Source of the DNA: an uncultured Paracoccaceae bacterium
Lineage (GTDB): Bacteria > Pseudomonadota > Alphaproteobacteria > Rhodobacterales > Rhodobacteraceae
DNA length: 64,000 bases
NCBI GenBank assembly: GCA_947495795.1
Contig: CANMAI010000006.1
Coordinates: 124,001 to 188,000, forward strand
Direction of reading: 5' to 3'
Position numbers and translations under genes: made by a program. Positions 50,644 through 59,350 of the stretch are shown in pieces (the first letter of the stretch is position 1; each line of letters starts with the position of its first letter). The notes under the pieces are model-generated. The model worked only from the letters and a program-made list of their open reading frames with translations, searched no databases and had not been told where the DNA came from.

Positions 50644-51117
50644 TCAGCGATCCCTGGGCTTGCGCTGCTTTCGCCAGTTTTCCAGATTATCCGCAAAGCG
50701 CTTCCGGTTCTCAGGCGACATTTCCTTGATACGCGTGGCCATAAGCGCCTGCCCCTCTGCACCCATCCCGGCCCAGAACTGCCTCTGGCGCTCAAGAAGA
50801 GCGTCAAGGGCTGCGGGATCAAATGGCTCTGTGCGCAGGACGTTCATGAGGTTCTGCCGTATATTTTCCAATTCGCGACGTTTGGCGCGGAATGCGCCCT
50901 TCTGGCTGCGCATGTCTGCGCGAAGGGCCTGCCGCTCCTCTTCCGGCAACGTACGCTCCAGAACGCGAAACTCTCCCCCCGGGCCTGCGATACGCACTGG
51001 CCCCGGCCCACGTAGAAGCGCACCTACGACAAGCCCGATTAGGATGAGGTTGAGCGAAAGGGAGACGATCAGGAGGATACGCCCGCCCGTCCATTTGCCT
51101 GCCGGTTGTTCTGTCAT
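50644..51117 (-). CDS. Periplasmic metal-sensor-like protein (CnrX/heavy-metal resistance family)
   Basis: A 157-residue membrane-anchored protein: one TM helix (RILLIVSLSLNLILIGLVVGALL, in parts residues ~13-35), then a periplasmic four-helix hairpin rich in charged residues with RTLPEEERQALRADMR, IRQNLMNVLRTEPFDPAALD and QALMATRIKEMSPENRKRFA, the pattern of CpxP/CnrX/Spy-type proteins. It ends the ECF sigma operon, so it probably senses envelope or metal stress and signals to the anti-sigma. His/Met metal ligands are few. Confidence 0.78.
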   Translation of the reverse strand: MTEQPAGKWTGGRILLIVSLSLNLILIGLVVGALLRGPGPVRIAGPGGEFRVLERTLPEEERQALRADMRSQKGAFRAKRRELENIRQNLMNVLRTEPFDPAALDALLERQRQFWAGMGAEGQALMATRIKEMSPENRKRFADNLENWRKQRKPRDR

Positions 51118-51120
51118 CTC

Positions 51121-51480
51121 TCAGCCCTCCATCTGGAAAGGGGCAAAGGGGTCTTCGGGCTCCAGCACGTCTTCCGCGCCCTCCAATGCGAAACTGTCAG
51201 ACACGTAGCCAAGCGCATCAACATCACCCATTCCTAGCCAGAGGCCAAAAAGAGCGGAGGCCGTGAGGGCCGCAGCACCGCGCCACCCTCCAGAGCCCTG
51301 CACAAGCAGCGCACAGGCATCTGCAAACCGGCCAAGAAGCCCCGGTGCGGTGCGCGGTTGCGCGTGCGCTGCATCCTCGGCAATGCGGGAGAACAGGTCT
51401 GGCCGTGGTTGCGGTGCCGCATCCCTTGCCGCCGCAAAGAAACTCTCCAACCGGTCCTCAGTGTCGCGTTCATCCATCAT
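51121..51480 (-). CDS. Putative membrane anti-sigma factor
   Basis: A 119-residue protein with an acidic N-terminal part (MDERDTEDRLESFFAAARDA), a single predicted TM helix around GWRGAAALTASALFGLWLGM (~65-84) and an acidic periplasmic tail (EGAEDVLEPEDPFAPFQ). Position between the ECF sigma gene (4-bp overlap at 51477-51480) and the periplasmic sensor gene suggests an anti-sigma factor. No zinc anti-sigma motif (HxxxCxxC) is present. The assignment is mainly by context. Confidence 0.68.
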   Translation of the reverse strand: MMDERDTEDRLESFFAAARDAAPQPRPDLFSRIAEDAAHAQPRTAPGLLGRFADACALLVQGSGGWRGAAALTASALFGLWLGMGDVDALGYVSDSFALEGAEDVLEPEDPFAPFQMEG

Positions 51481-52082
51481 ATTGGATCATCCCTGTAACT
51501 CAAACTCTCGGCCCTGTCTTCCAGTGCCGCGCGAAGTCCGCGCTTTCCCCGTGCAATCAGGCTTTCCACGGCCTCGACGGAAAGCTGCATGATTTCCGCA
51601 ATCTCCGGGTTGCCCCGTTCCTCCAGATGACGGAGCGAAACGGCAAGACGCTGGCTCTCGGGCAATCGTGCCAGCGCTGCCTTCAACGCAGCCGCTCTGT
51701 CCTTCGCGGCCATCTGCGCTTCGGCCCCCGGGGTCGGGTCGGGTGGCTCGCCTGCCGCTTCCAAAGGTACTTGGCGGCCGCGCTTGCGCAGCCTGTCGGT
51801 GCAAAGGTTGGCCGTGACCCTGTAGAGCCATGTGGAAATCCGGGCGCGCCCGTCTTCCCAATCCGGTGCAATCTTCCACAACCGCATCATTGCCTCCTGC
51901 GCCACGTCTTCAGCCTCAACCCTGTCGCCCAGCATATGGTAGGCCAACGCCAGAACACGTGGTGTATGGCGGGCCGATAAAGCCTCGGCCACGCCCTTCG
52001 CGCCCTCCGCATAGGCTTGTAGCGCACGGGCATCCGCGCGGATCTCTGGATCATCAAGCGCCATGCTGGTCCAATATGCCAT
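51477..52082 (-). CDS. ECF-subfamily RNA polymerase sigma factor
   Basis: A 201-residue sigma factor. Region 2: LALAYHMLGDRVEAEDVAQEAMMRLWK (in fragments, ~44-70) and ISTWLYRVTANLCTDRLRKR; region 4: LARLPESQRLAVSLRHLEERGNPEIAEIM and VEAVESLIARGKRGLRAAL (~165-186). The start at 52082 is the longest; an internal Met (MALDDPEI, 52064) is also possible. It should direct transcription of its own operon and stress genes. The DUF983 gene is divergent 189 bp away. Confidence 0.9.
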   Translation of the reverse strand: MAYWTSMALDDPEIRADARALQAYAEGAKGVAEALSARHTPRVLALAYHMLGDRVEAEDVAQEAMMRLWKIAPDWEDGRARISTWLYRVTANLCTDRLRKRGRQVPLEAAGEPPDPTPGAEAQMAAKDRAAALKAALARLPESQRLAVSLRHLEERGNPEIAEIMQLSVEAVESLIARGKRGLRAALEDRAESLSYRDDPI

Positions 52083-52271
52083 TCACTCCTGCATCGCCAG
52101 AGTGTCAGCCCTCTGGTACTGCAGCTTCAATCGATATGTGTTGAACGCAGGGCATCAGGCCTTCCGTCGCACAAGTCGGCGATTTTTTGCGACATCCGGT
52201 CGCAAGTCAGCTTGTCCCAGAGCAATTTCTGCCGGATCGGCGTAGACAGGCGCAGTAAAGAAAGAGCGTTC

Positions 52272-52670
52272 ATGAAACACAGCACCCTCTCAGAACCGGT
52301 AGTACCGGATCGCGACACACGTCAGGCCTCCATTCGCGGCTGGAAGCGTACCTGCCCAAATTGCGGTAAAGGCCCGCTTTTGCAAGGATATCTAAAGGTG
52401 CGCGATACCTGTGCCGTGTGCGGCGAGGCGCTGCACCACCACCGCGCCGATGATGGCCCCGCGTGGCTCACGATTCTCATCGCCGGGCATCTGATGGCGC
52501 CCCTCATGCTCTTTGTCTTCGAGATGTGGCGTCCAGAGGGTTGGATGATGGCCGTTGGCTTTTCCGCCGTCTTTACCGTTCTGGCGCTCTATCTGTTGCC
52601 CCGCATCAAGGGCGGTTTTGTGGGCTTTCAATGGGCAAAACGCCTGCACGGCTTCGGCAACCCGGGCTGA
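52272..52670 (+). CDS. DUF983 family membrane protein
   Basis: A 132-residue protein. After a short charged start it has a zinc-ribbon-like RTCPNCGKGPLLQGYLKVRD then CAVCGEAL (~29-57, four Cys), followed by GPAWLTILIAGHLMAPLMLF and a second TM pair, ending VGFQWAKRLHGFG. This arrangement is typical of DUF983 proteins found next to cytochrome or envelope genes. The start at 52272 follows a weak AAAGAAAGAG site. Function unknown. Confidence 0.82.
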   Translation: MKHSTLSEPVVPDRDTRQASIRGWKRTCPNCGKGPLLQGYLKVRDTCAVCGEALHHHRADDGPAWLTILIAGHLMAPLMLFVFEMWRPEGWMMAVGFSAVFTVLALYLLPRIKGGFVGFQWAKRLHGFGNPG

Positions 52671-52710
52671 GCGCTGGACAGGGCGGGGTGGGGCGTCCTA
52701 AGCCTGTGTT

Positions 52711-53397
52711 ATGAGTGAAACGACCTCTCCCCCGATCCGCGATGCGGCAACGCTTATTGTTCTTCGCCAAGACAGGGGCAACCCTGAAATCCTGATGGGT
52801 CAGCGCGGCGCGGGTGCTGTGTTCATGCCCAACAAGTTCGTCTTTCCCGGCGGGCGGGTGGATGAGACGGACAGTGCAGTGGTGGTGAACCCCGCACTGC
52901 CGGAAACCTGCCGAGTGAGGCTGGAGGCCGATACTGCACCGGGTGCTGCCAATGCACTGGCTGCCGCCGCGATCCGTGAGCTCTGGGAGGAAACGGGCCT
53001 CATTCTCGGAAGGCCGACCCTGCCGGAAGACATAGCGGCGCCCGTTGCGGGATGGCAGAATTTTCATGCTGCTGGCTTTCGCCCCGCTGCTGATGCGATG
53101 CGGTTTGTCTTCCGTGCTATCACGCCTGCCGGACGGCCCCGCCGTTTCGATGCACGGTTCTTCATGGTGCCCGCGACAGCCCTTCAGGGAGACCCGGATG
53201 ATTTCAGCCGTGCCGACGATGAGCTTTCGCATCTGAGCTGGCTTTCCCTGGCCCAGGCGCGTGATCTCGATCTGCCGTTTATCACCGAGATCGTGCTCTC
53301 CGAACTGGAGGCGCGGCTGGCAGCGGCAGAGCCTGATGCACGCCCCATTCCGTTTTTTGACAATAGGGATGCAATTTCGCGTTTTCATATGCTCTGA
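52711..53397 (+). CDS. Nudix hydrolase
   Basis: A 228-residue Nudix-family pyrophosphohydrolase. The Nudix box is split by an insert: FPGGRVDETD (~44-53) then AAIRELWEETGL (~89-100), with the catalytic Glu residues REXXEE. The N-terminal IRDAATLIVLRQD strand and C-terminal SHLSWLSLAQARDLDLPFIT are typical of RNUDT-like proteins in Rhodobacteraceae. Substrate (nucleoside diphosphate derivative or CoA-like) unknown. 40 bp after the DUF983 stop. Confidence 0.88.
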   Translation: MSETTSPPIRDAATLIVLRQDRGNPEILMGQRGAGAVFMPNKFVFPGGRVDETDSAVVVNPALPETCRVRLEADTAPGAANALAAAAIRELWEETGLILGRPTLPEDIAAPVAGWQNFHAAGFRPAADAMRFVFRAITPAGRPRRFDARFFMVPATALQGDPDDFSRADDELSHLSWLSLAQARDLDLPFITEIVLSELEARLAAAEPDARPIPFFDNRDAISRFHML

Positions 53398-53505
53398 AGG
53401 CCCAAGCCCGCTTGACAGCACCGCAGCCTTGTGTGAGACAGCGGCTTCAGATTTTCGAGAGCCCCGGCGGAGTATCCGTGCGCGCGGCCCAAAGGAGACG
53501 GTCCC

Positions 53506-53673
53506 ATGGCCAAGCCGACCACGATCAAAATTCGCCTCAATTCCACCGCGGATACGGGGCATTTTTATGTGACTAAGAAAAACGCCCGCACCATGACGGA
53601 AAAGATGGTCGTCAAGAAGTACGACCCGGTGGCGCGCAAGCACGTGGAATATAAAGAAGGCAAGATCAAGTAA
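53506..53673 (+). CDS. rpmG: 50S ribosomal protein L33
   Basis: A 55-residue ribosomal protein, [20 protein letters not shown] and then [20 protein letters not shown], ending [10 protein letters not shown]: a clear L33 of the Cys-free type (no zinc-ribbon Cys pairs). The AAAGGAGA ribosome site is 8 bp upstream. A strong terminator follows at 53701-53727. It is a stand-alone gene, as often found in alphaproteobacteria. Confidence 0.95.
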   Translation: MAKPTTIKIRLNSTADTGHFYVTKKNARTMTEKMVVKKYDPVARKHVEYKEGKIK

Positions 53674-53700
53674 GATCGCCTCGCATTTCAAACTGCAAAG

Positions 53701-53727
53701 CCGCGCTGGCAACAGCGCGGTTTTTTC
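53701..53727 (+). terminator. Intrinsic terminator after rpmG
   Basis: CCGCGCTG (53701-53708), loop GCAA, CAGCGCGG (53713-53720), then TTTTTT. Textbook rho-independent terminator 28 bp after the rpmG stop. Confidence 0.93.
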
Positions 53728-53754
53728 GTTTTGATGGACCGGAAAGGAGGGGCC

Positions 53755-54309
53755 ATGCGTCTGCCGGGCTGGAGAGTGAGGGAAGAGCCGCAGAAAGGCT
53801 ATTTCGTGCGCACCGCGCGTTCCGTGGATATGGTTGCGATCGACGATGTGCTCAGCCGCTCCTACCCGAAGCTCCTGAAGGCCGATTATCCACCTTCCGT
53901 CCTTGTCACCGCCGTGCCGGTGATTAGCCGCGCCCAGCCGGACCTTGTAGCATCTGGCACCTATTATGTGGCGGAGGACAGCGCGGGCATGATTCTGGGC
54001 GCCGGAGGATGGACGGTGCGGGCTCCCGGTACGGGGCAAAGCAGGGGGCAAATGGCGGCAGAGGCGGGCCATATCCGCCATTTCGCAACCGATCCCGATC
54101 ATCTTCGAAAGGGCGTTGCTCAGGCACTCATGAAGCGCGTTCTACTGGACGCGGAGGCAGTGGGCGTTTCGCGCCTGGAATGCCTTTCCACCCGCACAGC
54201 CGTGCCCTTCTATATTGCGCAGGGCTTTCGCACGATGGGCGATGTAGATGTCCGGTTGCGGGGTGGTATCAGCTTCCCTGCCATCCAGATGTTCCGTCCG
54301 ATGGTGTGA
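53755..54309 (+). CDS. GNAT N-acetyltransferase
   Basis: A 184-residue GNAT-family protein. GHIRHFATDPDHLRKGVAQALMKRVL (~97-122 in fragments) is the acetyl-CoA loop (R-K-G-V-A), followed by CLSTRTAVPFYIAQGFRTMG, the usual final motif. The start is set at 53755, where GGAAAGGAGG ends 5 bp upstream; two earlier in-frame codons (TTG, ATG) lack such a site. It lies between two terminators, so it is a one-gene unit. Substrate unknown; not closely similar to the six RimJ/L-type copies near the left edge. Confidence 0.85.
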   Translation: MRLPGWRVREEPQKGYFVRTARSVDMVAIDDVLSRSYPKLLKADYPPSVLVTAVPVISRAQPDLVASGTYYVAEDSAGMILGAGGWTVRAPGTGQSRGQMAAEAGHIRHFATDPDHLRKGVAQALMKRVLLDAEAVGVSRLECLSTRTAVPFYIAQGFRTMGDVDVRLRGGISFPAIQMFRPMV

Positions 54310-54314
54310 CGCAT

Positions 54315-54343
54315 AAAAAAGGCCGCTCCGAAGAGCGGCCTTT
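54315..54343 (+). terminator. Bidirectional intrinsic terminator
   Basis: GGCCGCTC (54321-54328), loop CGAA, GAGCGGCC (54333-54340), preceded by AAAAAA and followed by TTT. It can serve both the plus-strand GNAT gene and the converging minus-strand gene; the A-run makes it strong in the minus direction. Confidence 0.9.
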
Positions 54344-54363
54344 CCGTTTCCAGATCTCTCAGA

Positions 54364-55125
54364 TCACTCGCGGTTGCCAAGGAACGACAGGAGGAACATG
54401 AAGAGGTTGATGAAGTTGATGTAGAGGCTCACCGCACCCATGATTGCGGCCTTGCCCATATAGGCTTCGCCACCACCGCGCATCATCAGATACTCGTTCT
54501 TGATCCGCTGCGTGTCGTAGGCTGTAAGACCCGCGAATATCAGCACACCAAGGCCAGAGATTGCGAACATGATTGCAGGCGACTGCAGGAAGAGGTTCAC
54601 AACTGCGGCGATGATCAGGCCAATCACACCCATGATCAGGAAACTACCCCAACCGGAGATATCCTTCTTCGTGGTGTATCCCCAAAGGCTGAGGCCTGCG
54701 AAAGCGATTGCCGTCACAAAGAACGTCTGTGCGATGGACATGCCGGTATAGGCCGCAAAAATCCATGAGATGGAAAGACCCATCACAGCGGAGAACGTGT
54801 AGAAGAAGAGTTGCAGCGCGCTTTCCGACAGTTTGTTAACCATCGCGCCCATGGTGAAAATCATGATCAACGGAGCGAACATCACCACATACTTCACGGG
54901 CGAGAAGAAGATCGTCTCGATCATCCCCGCAGGGATCAAGCTCGTTGGTCTGTTGTTCACGAAATTCGCAACATCAGCACCAAAGCCCCATGCTACGGCA
55001 CCCGTTACAATCATTGCCATGGACATAAGGCCATAGACCTTATTCATGTGCGCGCGTAGGCCGGCGTCAATCTCCGCGGTGCGGACGCCTGCGTCTGCGC
55101 GACGGACAGTGTCAAATTCGGCCAT
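54364..55125 (-). CDS. BAX-inhibitor-1 / YccA family membrane protein
   Basis: A 253-residue inner-membrane protein with seven hydrophobic segments. It starts MAEFDTVRRADAGVRTAEID at 55125 after a GGAGGG site, and carries HMNKVYGLMSMAMIVTGAVA, FTFSAVMGLSISWIF, GLTAYDTQRIKNEY (conserved late Asp region) and SLYINFINLFMFLLSF. These are hallmarks of the UPF0005/Bax inhibitor-1 family (YbhL/YccA), thought to modulate FtsH or ion leak. It converges with the GNAT gene at the shared terminator. Monocistronic by layout. Confidence 0.92.
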   Translation of the reverse strand: MAEFDTVRRADAGVRTAEIDAGLRAHMNKVYGLMSMAMIVTGAVAWGFGADVANFVNNRPTSLIPAGMIETIFFSPVKYVVMFAPLIMIFTMGAMVNKLSESALQLFFYTFSAVMGLSISWIFAAYTGMSIAQTFFVTAIAFAGLSLWGYTTKKDISGWGSFLIMGVIGLIIAAVVNLFLQSPAIMFAISGLGVLIFAGLTAYDTQRIKNEYLMMRGGGEAYMGKAAIMGAVSLYINFINLFMFLLSFLGNRE

Positions 55126-55305
55126 TAAAACCCTCCATTGGTTTACTAGTGCTCGAAGGCGCTTCGCGCCCGGCATGAAAAGGATATTGGCAGGGTTCGG
55201 CCTGTTTTCAAGGCTTTTAATCAGGTATTCGCCTGCAAGAATGCCGCACATGGTGAAAATGGTTAACAAATCCATCAAATGGCCAGTTTTTACACAGAGA
55301 AACGC

Positions 55306-57855
55306 TCAGTCTTTTGCCCGCAATACACCCGCGGGGCGCAAGCCGAGCGGTCTCCATGCGAAGGCGAGCCCCGCCAGAAGGCTCGCGAAAGCCCCTCCGG
55401 CAACAATGGAGAACGCTGAGACCGGCTCAAACGTATAGTCGCTTTCCATCACAAACCGCATCACGCCCCAGCCTGCCATCATTCCGGCAAAGATCGCCAC
55501 CAGCCCCGCGGCCCCGCCCAGCATCGCGGAACGGAGCGCAAAGCTCGAAAGGATGCGCCCACGCGTCGCCCCTAGCGTTTTCAGAACAGCCGCCTCGAAA
55601 ACACGCCGCCGCTCGCCTGCGGCGGCTGCCCCGATCAGCACCACAAATCCTGTGAGAAGCGTGGCGAGCGCCCCGTAGCGTGTCGCGGTTGAAAGCCCGT
55701 CCAGCGCCTCTGCTGCCCGCGCAATCGCATCCCGCACGCGAATGGCCGTGATATTCGGGTAATCATCGGCAAGATCGCGCAGAAGTGCGGCCTCCTCCGC
55801 CTCGCCGGAATAGACGGTGGCGATATGCGTATGCGGTGCGCCCGCCAGAGCACCGGGGTTGAGAGCGATCAGAAAGTTGATCCCCATATTCTGGAACTCG
55901 ACCACCCGGAAATTCGCGATCTCCGCTGTGATCTCCCGCCCAAGAATGTTGACCGTCATGGTGTCGCCGATCTTCAGCCCCATCTCGCGGGCCTCTTCCT
56001 CGGCAAAGCTCATCAGGGGCGGGCCGTCATAGTCCTCCGGCCACCATGCACCCTCCGTGATCTCCGCGCCTTCGGGCGGGGTGGCCGCATAAGTCACGCC
56101 CCTGTCCCCGCTCAGCACCCAATGCCCCCCGCCGGTCTGCGTGCGTACGTAATCCCGCGCATTCGTGTCGTTTATCTTGGTGACGATCCCGCGCAGCATC
56201 GGAGCGGTTTCAATGCGGTTGGCCCCGCCAACATCCATGGCCACATCGCTGAACCCTTCCAGCTGATCCGTCTGGATATCCACAAAGAAGAAGGCGGGGG
56301 CCACATCCGGCAGATCCCTGTCGATCACGTTGCGCAGGTTGCTGTCGATCTGCCCGATGGCAGCCAAAACCGTAAGCCCCAGCCCGAGCGAAAGGATCAC
56401 CGATGTCGTCTCTCCCCCCGGCCCGCCGACAGAGCCGAAGGCGAGGCGCAGCGCAGGCCTCCCGCGCGTGATCCGGCTGCGCGCCAGTCGCCGTGCCAGA
56501 GCGCGCGTGCCCAGGGCCGCCAACGCAAGCAGCATCAGGGAAACGATAATCCCGGCTGCGGACCAGAGCGCGAGTGTCGGGATGCCCGATACAAAGGCTG
56601 CAACGCCAATCAGGGTGGCGACCAGAACAGCCGTTGCCGCGATGTAGAATGGTTTCGGCCAGTTCTGCGCAGCGGTGGCTGCATCGCGGAACAGTCCGGC
56701 GGCCCGGATATCCCGCGCCCGTGCCAGCGGCCAGATTGTGAAAATCAGCGCCGTCATCAGCCCGTAGAAGCCGGCTTCCAGCAGCGGCTGCGCGTAAACG
56801 TTGAAGATCGCGGGCACTGGCAACCTGTCTGCCAGGAACGGCCCCAGAAGCGTTGGCAAGCCTGCGCCGAGCGCCAGCCCGAGCGCTATCCCCACCAGAG
56901 AAAGGATCCCGATCTGGATCATGTAGATCGCAAAAATCGTCTGCCCGCTTGCCCCTAGCGTCTTCAGCGTGGCAATCGTCTCCGTCTTGCCATCGAGATA
57001 GGAGCGCACAGCAGAGGAAACACCCACGCCGCCCACGGCCAGCCCGGCAAGGCCGACAAGCACGAGAAAGGCGGAAAGTCTGTCGACAAAGCGGGAAATG
57101 CCGGGCGTTCCATTGCGGTTGTCGCGCCAGCGCAGCCCGCTTTCGCGGAAATTGTTCAACGCCTCGCGCCGCAGCGCAGGAATGGCGGCATCGGCGGCAA
57201 GCCGCATCCGATATGCGGAGTTGAACAGCGTACCGGGCGCCAGCAGCCCCGCACCTTCAAGCGCCTCAGTGGCCACGATGATGCGCGGCCCCAGCCCGAA
57301 CCCGGAGGTCACGCCATCCGGCTCCCGCAACACGGTGGCCCGCAGCGCGTATGTCTTTGTTCCGAGCATGATCGTGTCGCCAAGGCCAAGCTCCAGCCTG
57401 TCCACCAGCACCTTCTCGGCCACGAAACCCGGCAGACCATCCGCCTCTGCCAATGCCTCTGCCAGCGGGATGTTGGGTTCCAGCACCAGTTCGCCGTAAA
57501 GTGGATAGGCACCGTCCACACCCTTCACCTGAGCCAAGGCACGTTCCCGCGTGCCCGTCACTTCCGTTGTTGCCATGGACCGGAAATCAACGATTTCGGA
57601 AACGTCCAGAGCCGCATTATCCAGCCACTCCCGCTCTTCCTCGGTGGCGAAACGGTATGTGAACTGCGCTTCCGCATCCCCGCCAAGAAGCGCAGACGCC
57701 TCTCGCTCCAGCCCCTCCTGAATGGCCATCCGCACGGAGCCGACGGCCGCGATGGCCGCAACTCCAAGCGCGAGACAGGCGAGGAAGATGCGAAAACCGC
57801 TGAGGCCCCCGCGCAATTCGCGCATCGCGATGCGAAGCGACGCGCGGCCCCTCAT
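55306..57855 (-). CDS. ABC transporter permease, FtsX/MacB-like (YbbP type)
   Basis: An 849-residue permease with two FtsX-type membrane halves. TM helices around residues 20-45, 260-410 and 710-840; SAVRSYLDGKTETIATLKTLGA (~307-328) and RRRVFEAAVLKTLGATRGRIL (near 760) are the two FtsX repeats. Periplasmic regions lie between. It is the YbbP partner of the preceding ATPase; the pair overlaps by 4 bp. The usual ybbA-ybbP / tesA layout suggests lipid- or envelope-related export, not lipoprotein export proper. Confidence 0.9.
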   Translation of the reverse strand: MRGRASLRIAMRELRGGLSGFRIFLACLALGVAAIAAVGSVRMAIQEGLEREASALLGGDAEAQFTYRFATEEEREWLDNAALDVSEIVDFRSMATTEVTGTRERALAQVKGVDGAYPLYGELVLEPNIPLAEALAEADGLPGFVAEKVLVDRLELGLGDTIMLGTKTYALRATVLREPDGVTSGFGLGPRIIVATEALEGAGLLAPGTLFNSAYRMRLAADAAIPALRREALNNFRESGLRWRDNRNGTPGISRFVDRLSAFLVLVGLAGLAVGGVGVSSAVRSYLDGKTETIATLKTLGASGQTIFAIYMIQIGILSLVGIALGLALGAGLPTLLGPFLADRLPVPAIFNVYAQPLLEAGFYGLMTALIFTIWPLARARDIRAAGLFRDAATAAQNWPKPFYIAATAVLVATLIGVAAFVSGIPTLALWSAAGIIVSLMLLALAALGTRALARRLARSRITRGRPALRLAFGSVGGPGGETTSVILSLGLGLTVLAAIGQIDSNLRNVIDRDLPDVAPAFFFVDIQTDQLEGFSDVAMDVGGANRIETAPMLRGIVTKINDTNARDYVRTQTGGGHWVLSGDRGVTYAATPPEGAEITEGAWWPEDYDGPPLMSFAEEEAREMGLKIGDTMTVNILGREITAEIANFRVVEFQNMGINFLIALNPGALAGAPHTHIATVYSGEAEEAALLRDLADDYPNITAIRVRDAIARAAEALDGLSTATRYGALATLLTGFVVLIGAAAAGERRRVFEAAVLKTLGATRGRILSSFALRSAMLGGAAGLVAIFAGMMAGWGVMRFVMESDYTFEPVSAFSIVAGGAFASLLAGLAFAWRPLGLRPAGVLRAKD

Positions 57856-58541
57856 TCGGCGGCCTCGGCCAATGTATCCAGCGCACCGTCGCGCAGGCGG
57901 ATCACGCGGTCGCACCGCTCCGCCAGCTCCGGCGCATGCGTTACCAGCACCAGTGTGGCCCCGTGCCGGTCCCTCAACCCGAAGAGCATATCCATGATCG
58001 CCTGTCCGGTGGAACCATCCAGGTTGCCCGTGGGCTCATCGGCCAGCAAAATCTCCGGCCGCGGTGCGGCGGCACGCGCCAGCGCCACCCGCTGCTGCTC
58101 TCCGCCCGACATCTGAGAAGGATAATGGTCCATCCGGTCGCCGAGACCAACCGCCCTCAATTCCTCCGCTGCACGGTCAAACGCTTCAAGATTGCCCGCT
58201 AATTCCAGCGGCGTGGCTACGTTCTCCAAGGCCGTCATCGTGGGGATTAGGTGGAAAGACTGGAACACCACCCCCATATGATCCCTGCGAAACCGCGCGA
58301 GATCGTCCTCTCCCAAGGCCGTCATGTCGCGGCCAAGCACCGAAATGGATCCACCTGTGGCGCGCTCCAGCCCGCCCATCACCATCAGGAGAGACGACTT
58401 GCCAGAGCCGGACGGCCCGATCAGCCCCAAAGTCTCGCCCTTGACAACATCCAGCGTAATGCCTTTCAGGATCTCGATACGCCCGGCATTGCCATCCAGA
58501 GTTAACGCGGCATCCGCCAGTGATATTACGGGAGCTTCCAT
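57852..58541 (-). CDS. ABC transporter ATP-binding protein (YbbA type)
   Basis: A 229-residue ATPase. GLIGPSGSGKSSLLMVMGGL (Walker A, ~40-59), Q-loop VVFQSFHLIP, signature SQMSGGEQQRVALARA (~142-157), Walker B PEILLADEPTGNLDG and VTHAPELAE. The start at 58541 overlaps the divergent esterase's possible start (CATG), so transcripts must overlap; a start a few codons downstream is not seen. Works with the permease at 55306-57855. Confidence 0.93.
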   Translation of the reverse strand: MEAPVISLADAALTLDGNAGRIEILKGITLDVVKGETLGLIGPSGSGKSSLLMVMGGLERATGGSISVLGRDMTALGEDDLARFRRDHMGVVFQSFHLIPTMTALENVATPLELAGNLEAFDRAAEELRAVGLGDRMDHYPSQMSGGEQQRVALARAAAPRPEILLADEPTGNLDGSTGQAIMDMLFGLRDRHGATLVLVTHAPELAERCDRVIRLRDGALDTLAEAAE

Positions 58542-58611
58542 GAAACGCCTTTCCAAGATCCTCGGGGCATGGGTCTTTCGACCCTTAGCGCCATATGGGG
58601 CCCTTCGCGCG

Positions 58612-59256
58612 ATGCGCAACCGGGCTGCTGCAGCTCTTTTCTGCAGCATTGTCCCCTTTACGGCCACAGGGGCCGAGCAGATCACCCTTGTCGCCTTCGG
58701 AGATAGCCTTACACAGGGCTTTGGTTTGCCGGAAGAGGAGGGCTTCGTGCCGGTGCTGGAACGCTGGTTGGAAAGCGAGGGCGGGCAGGGCGACCTGACC
58801 CTGATCAACGCAGGCGTCTCGGGCGATACCACCGCAGGCGGCAAGGCACGCATCGCCTGGACGCTTTCAGAAGATGTGGATGCGGTTGTGCTCAATCTAG
58901 GTGCAAACGATATGCTGCGCGGGCTCGACCCATCCGCCAGCCGCGCCAATCTGGAGGCGATGATAGCCGAGATAACGGCGCGCAACCTGCCGCTCCTCAT
59001 CACGCACGTGCCCGCGCCCTCCAATTTCGGGGCCGAGTACAAGCAGGAATTCGATGCCATATATCCGGAATTGGCCGAAGCCAATGGTGCCCTCTACCAT
59101 TCCAACTTCTTTGCAGGGCTCGATGCGCCTGATCTTCTGAGCGCACAAAAATGGATGCAGGCCGACGGCCTTCACCCCAATGCGGAGGGTGTGCAGCGTA
59201 TCGTTGCAGAAATCGGCCCCTCGATTGTGGAACTGCTGGAGCGGGTTGCCAACTAG
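58612..59256 (+). CDS. Arylesterase / lysophospholipase TesA-like (SGNH hydrolase)
   Basis: A 214-residue periplasmic SGNH hydrolase. The start at 58612 gives a proper signal peptide (MRNRAAAALFCSIVPFTATG, cleavage near residue 20); an in-frame ATG at 58540 would overlap the ATPase start codon and add a 24-residue prefix. Block I GDSLTQGFGLPEEEGF (Ser ~32), block II NAGVSGDTTAGG, block III GANDML, and block V DGLHPNAEG are intact. The tesA / ybbAP divergent pair is conserved in many proteobacteria. Confidence 0.9.
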   Translation: MRNRAAAALFCSIVPFTATGAEQITLVAFGDSLTQGFGLPEEEGFVPVLERWLESEGGQGDLTLINAGVSGDTTAGGKARIAWTLSEDVDAVVLNLGANDMLRGLDPSASRANLEAMIAEITARNLPLLITHVPAPSNFGAEYKQEFDAIYPELAEANGALYHSNFFAGLDAPDLLSAQKWMQADGLHPNAEGVQRIVAEIGPSIVELLERVAN

Positions 59257-59270
59257 AAACTGAAATGTTG

Positions 59271-59334
59271 AGCCGCGCCGGCATCTCTTCCAGACATGCC
59301 CTCAAGCAAGCCTGGAAGAGATGCCGGCGCGGCT
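59271..59334 (+). terminator. Perfect 23-bp inverted repeat downstream of the esterase gene
   Basis: Arms 59271-59293 and 59312-59334 match without error over 23 bp (22 bp from 59272), with an 18-nt loop. It lies between convergent genes, 15 bp after the esterase stop, and is followed by TTTCTG. It is probably a bidirectional terminator, but the length is unusual. Confidence 0.75.
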
Positions 59335-59350
59335 TTCTGTCCCCGCTTCA

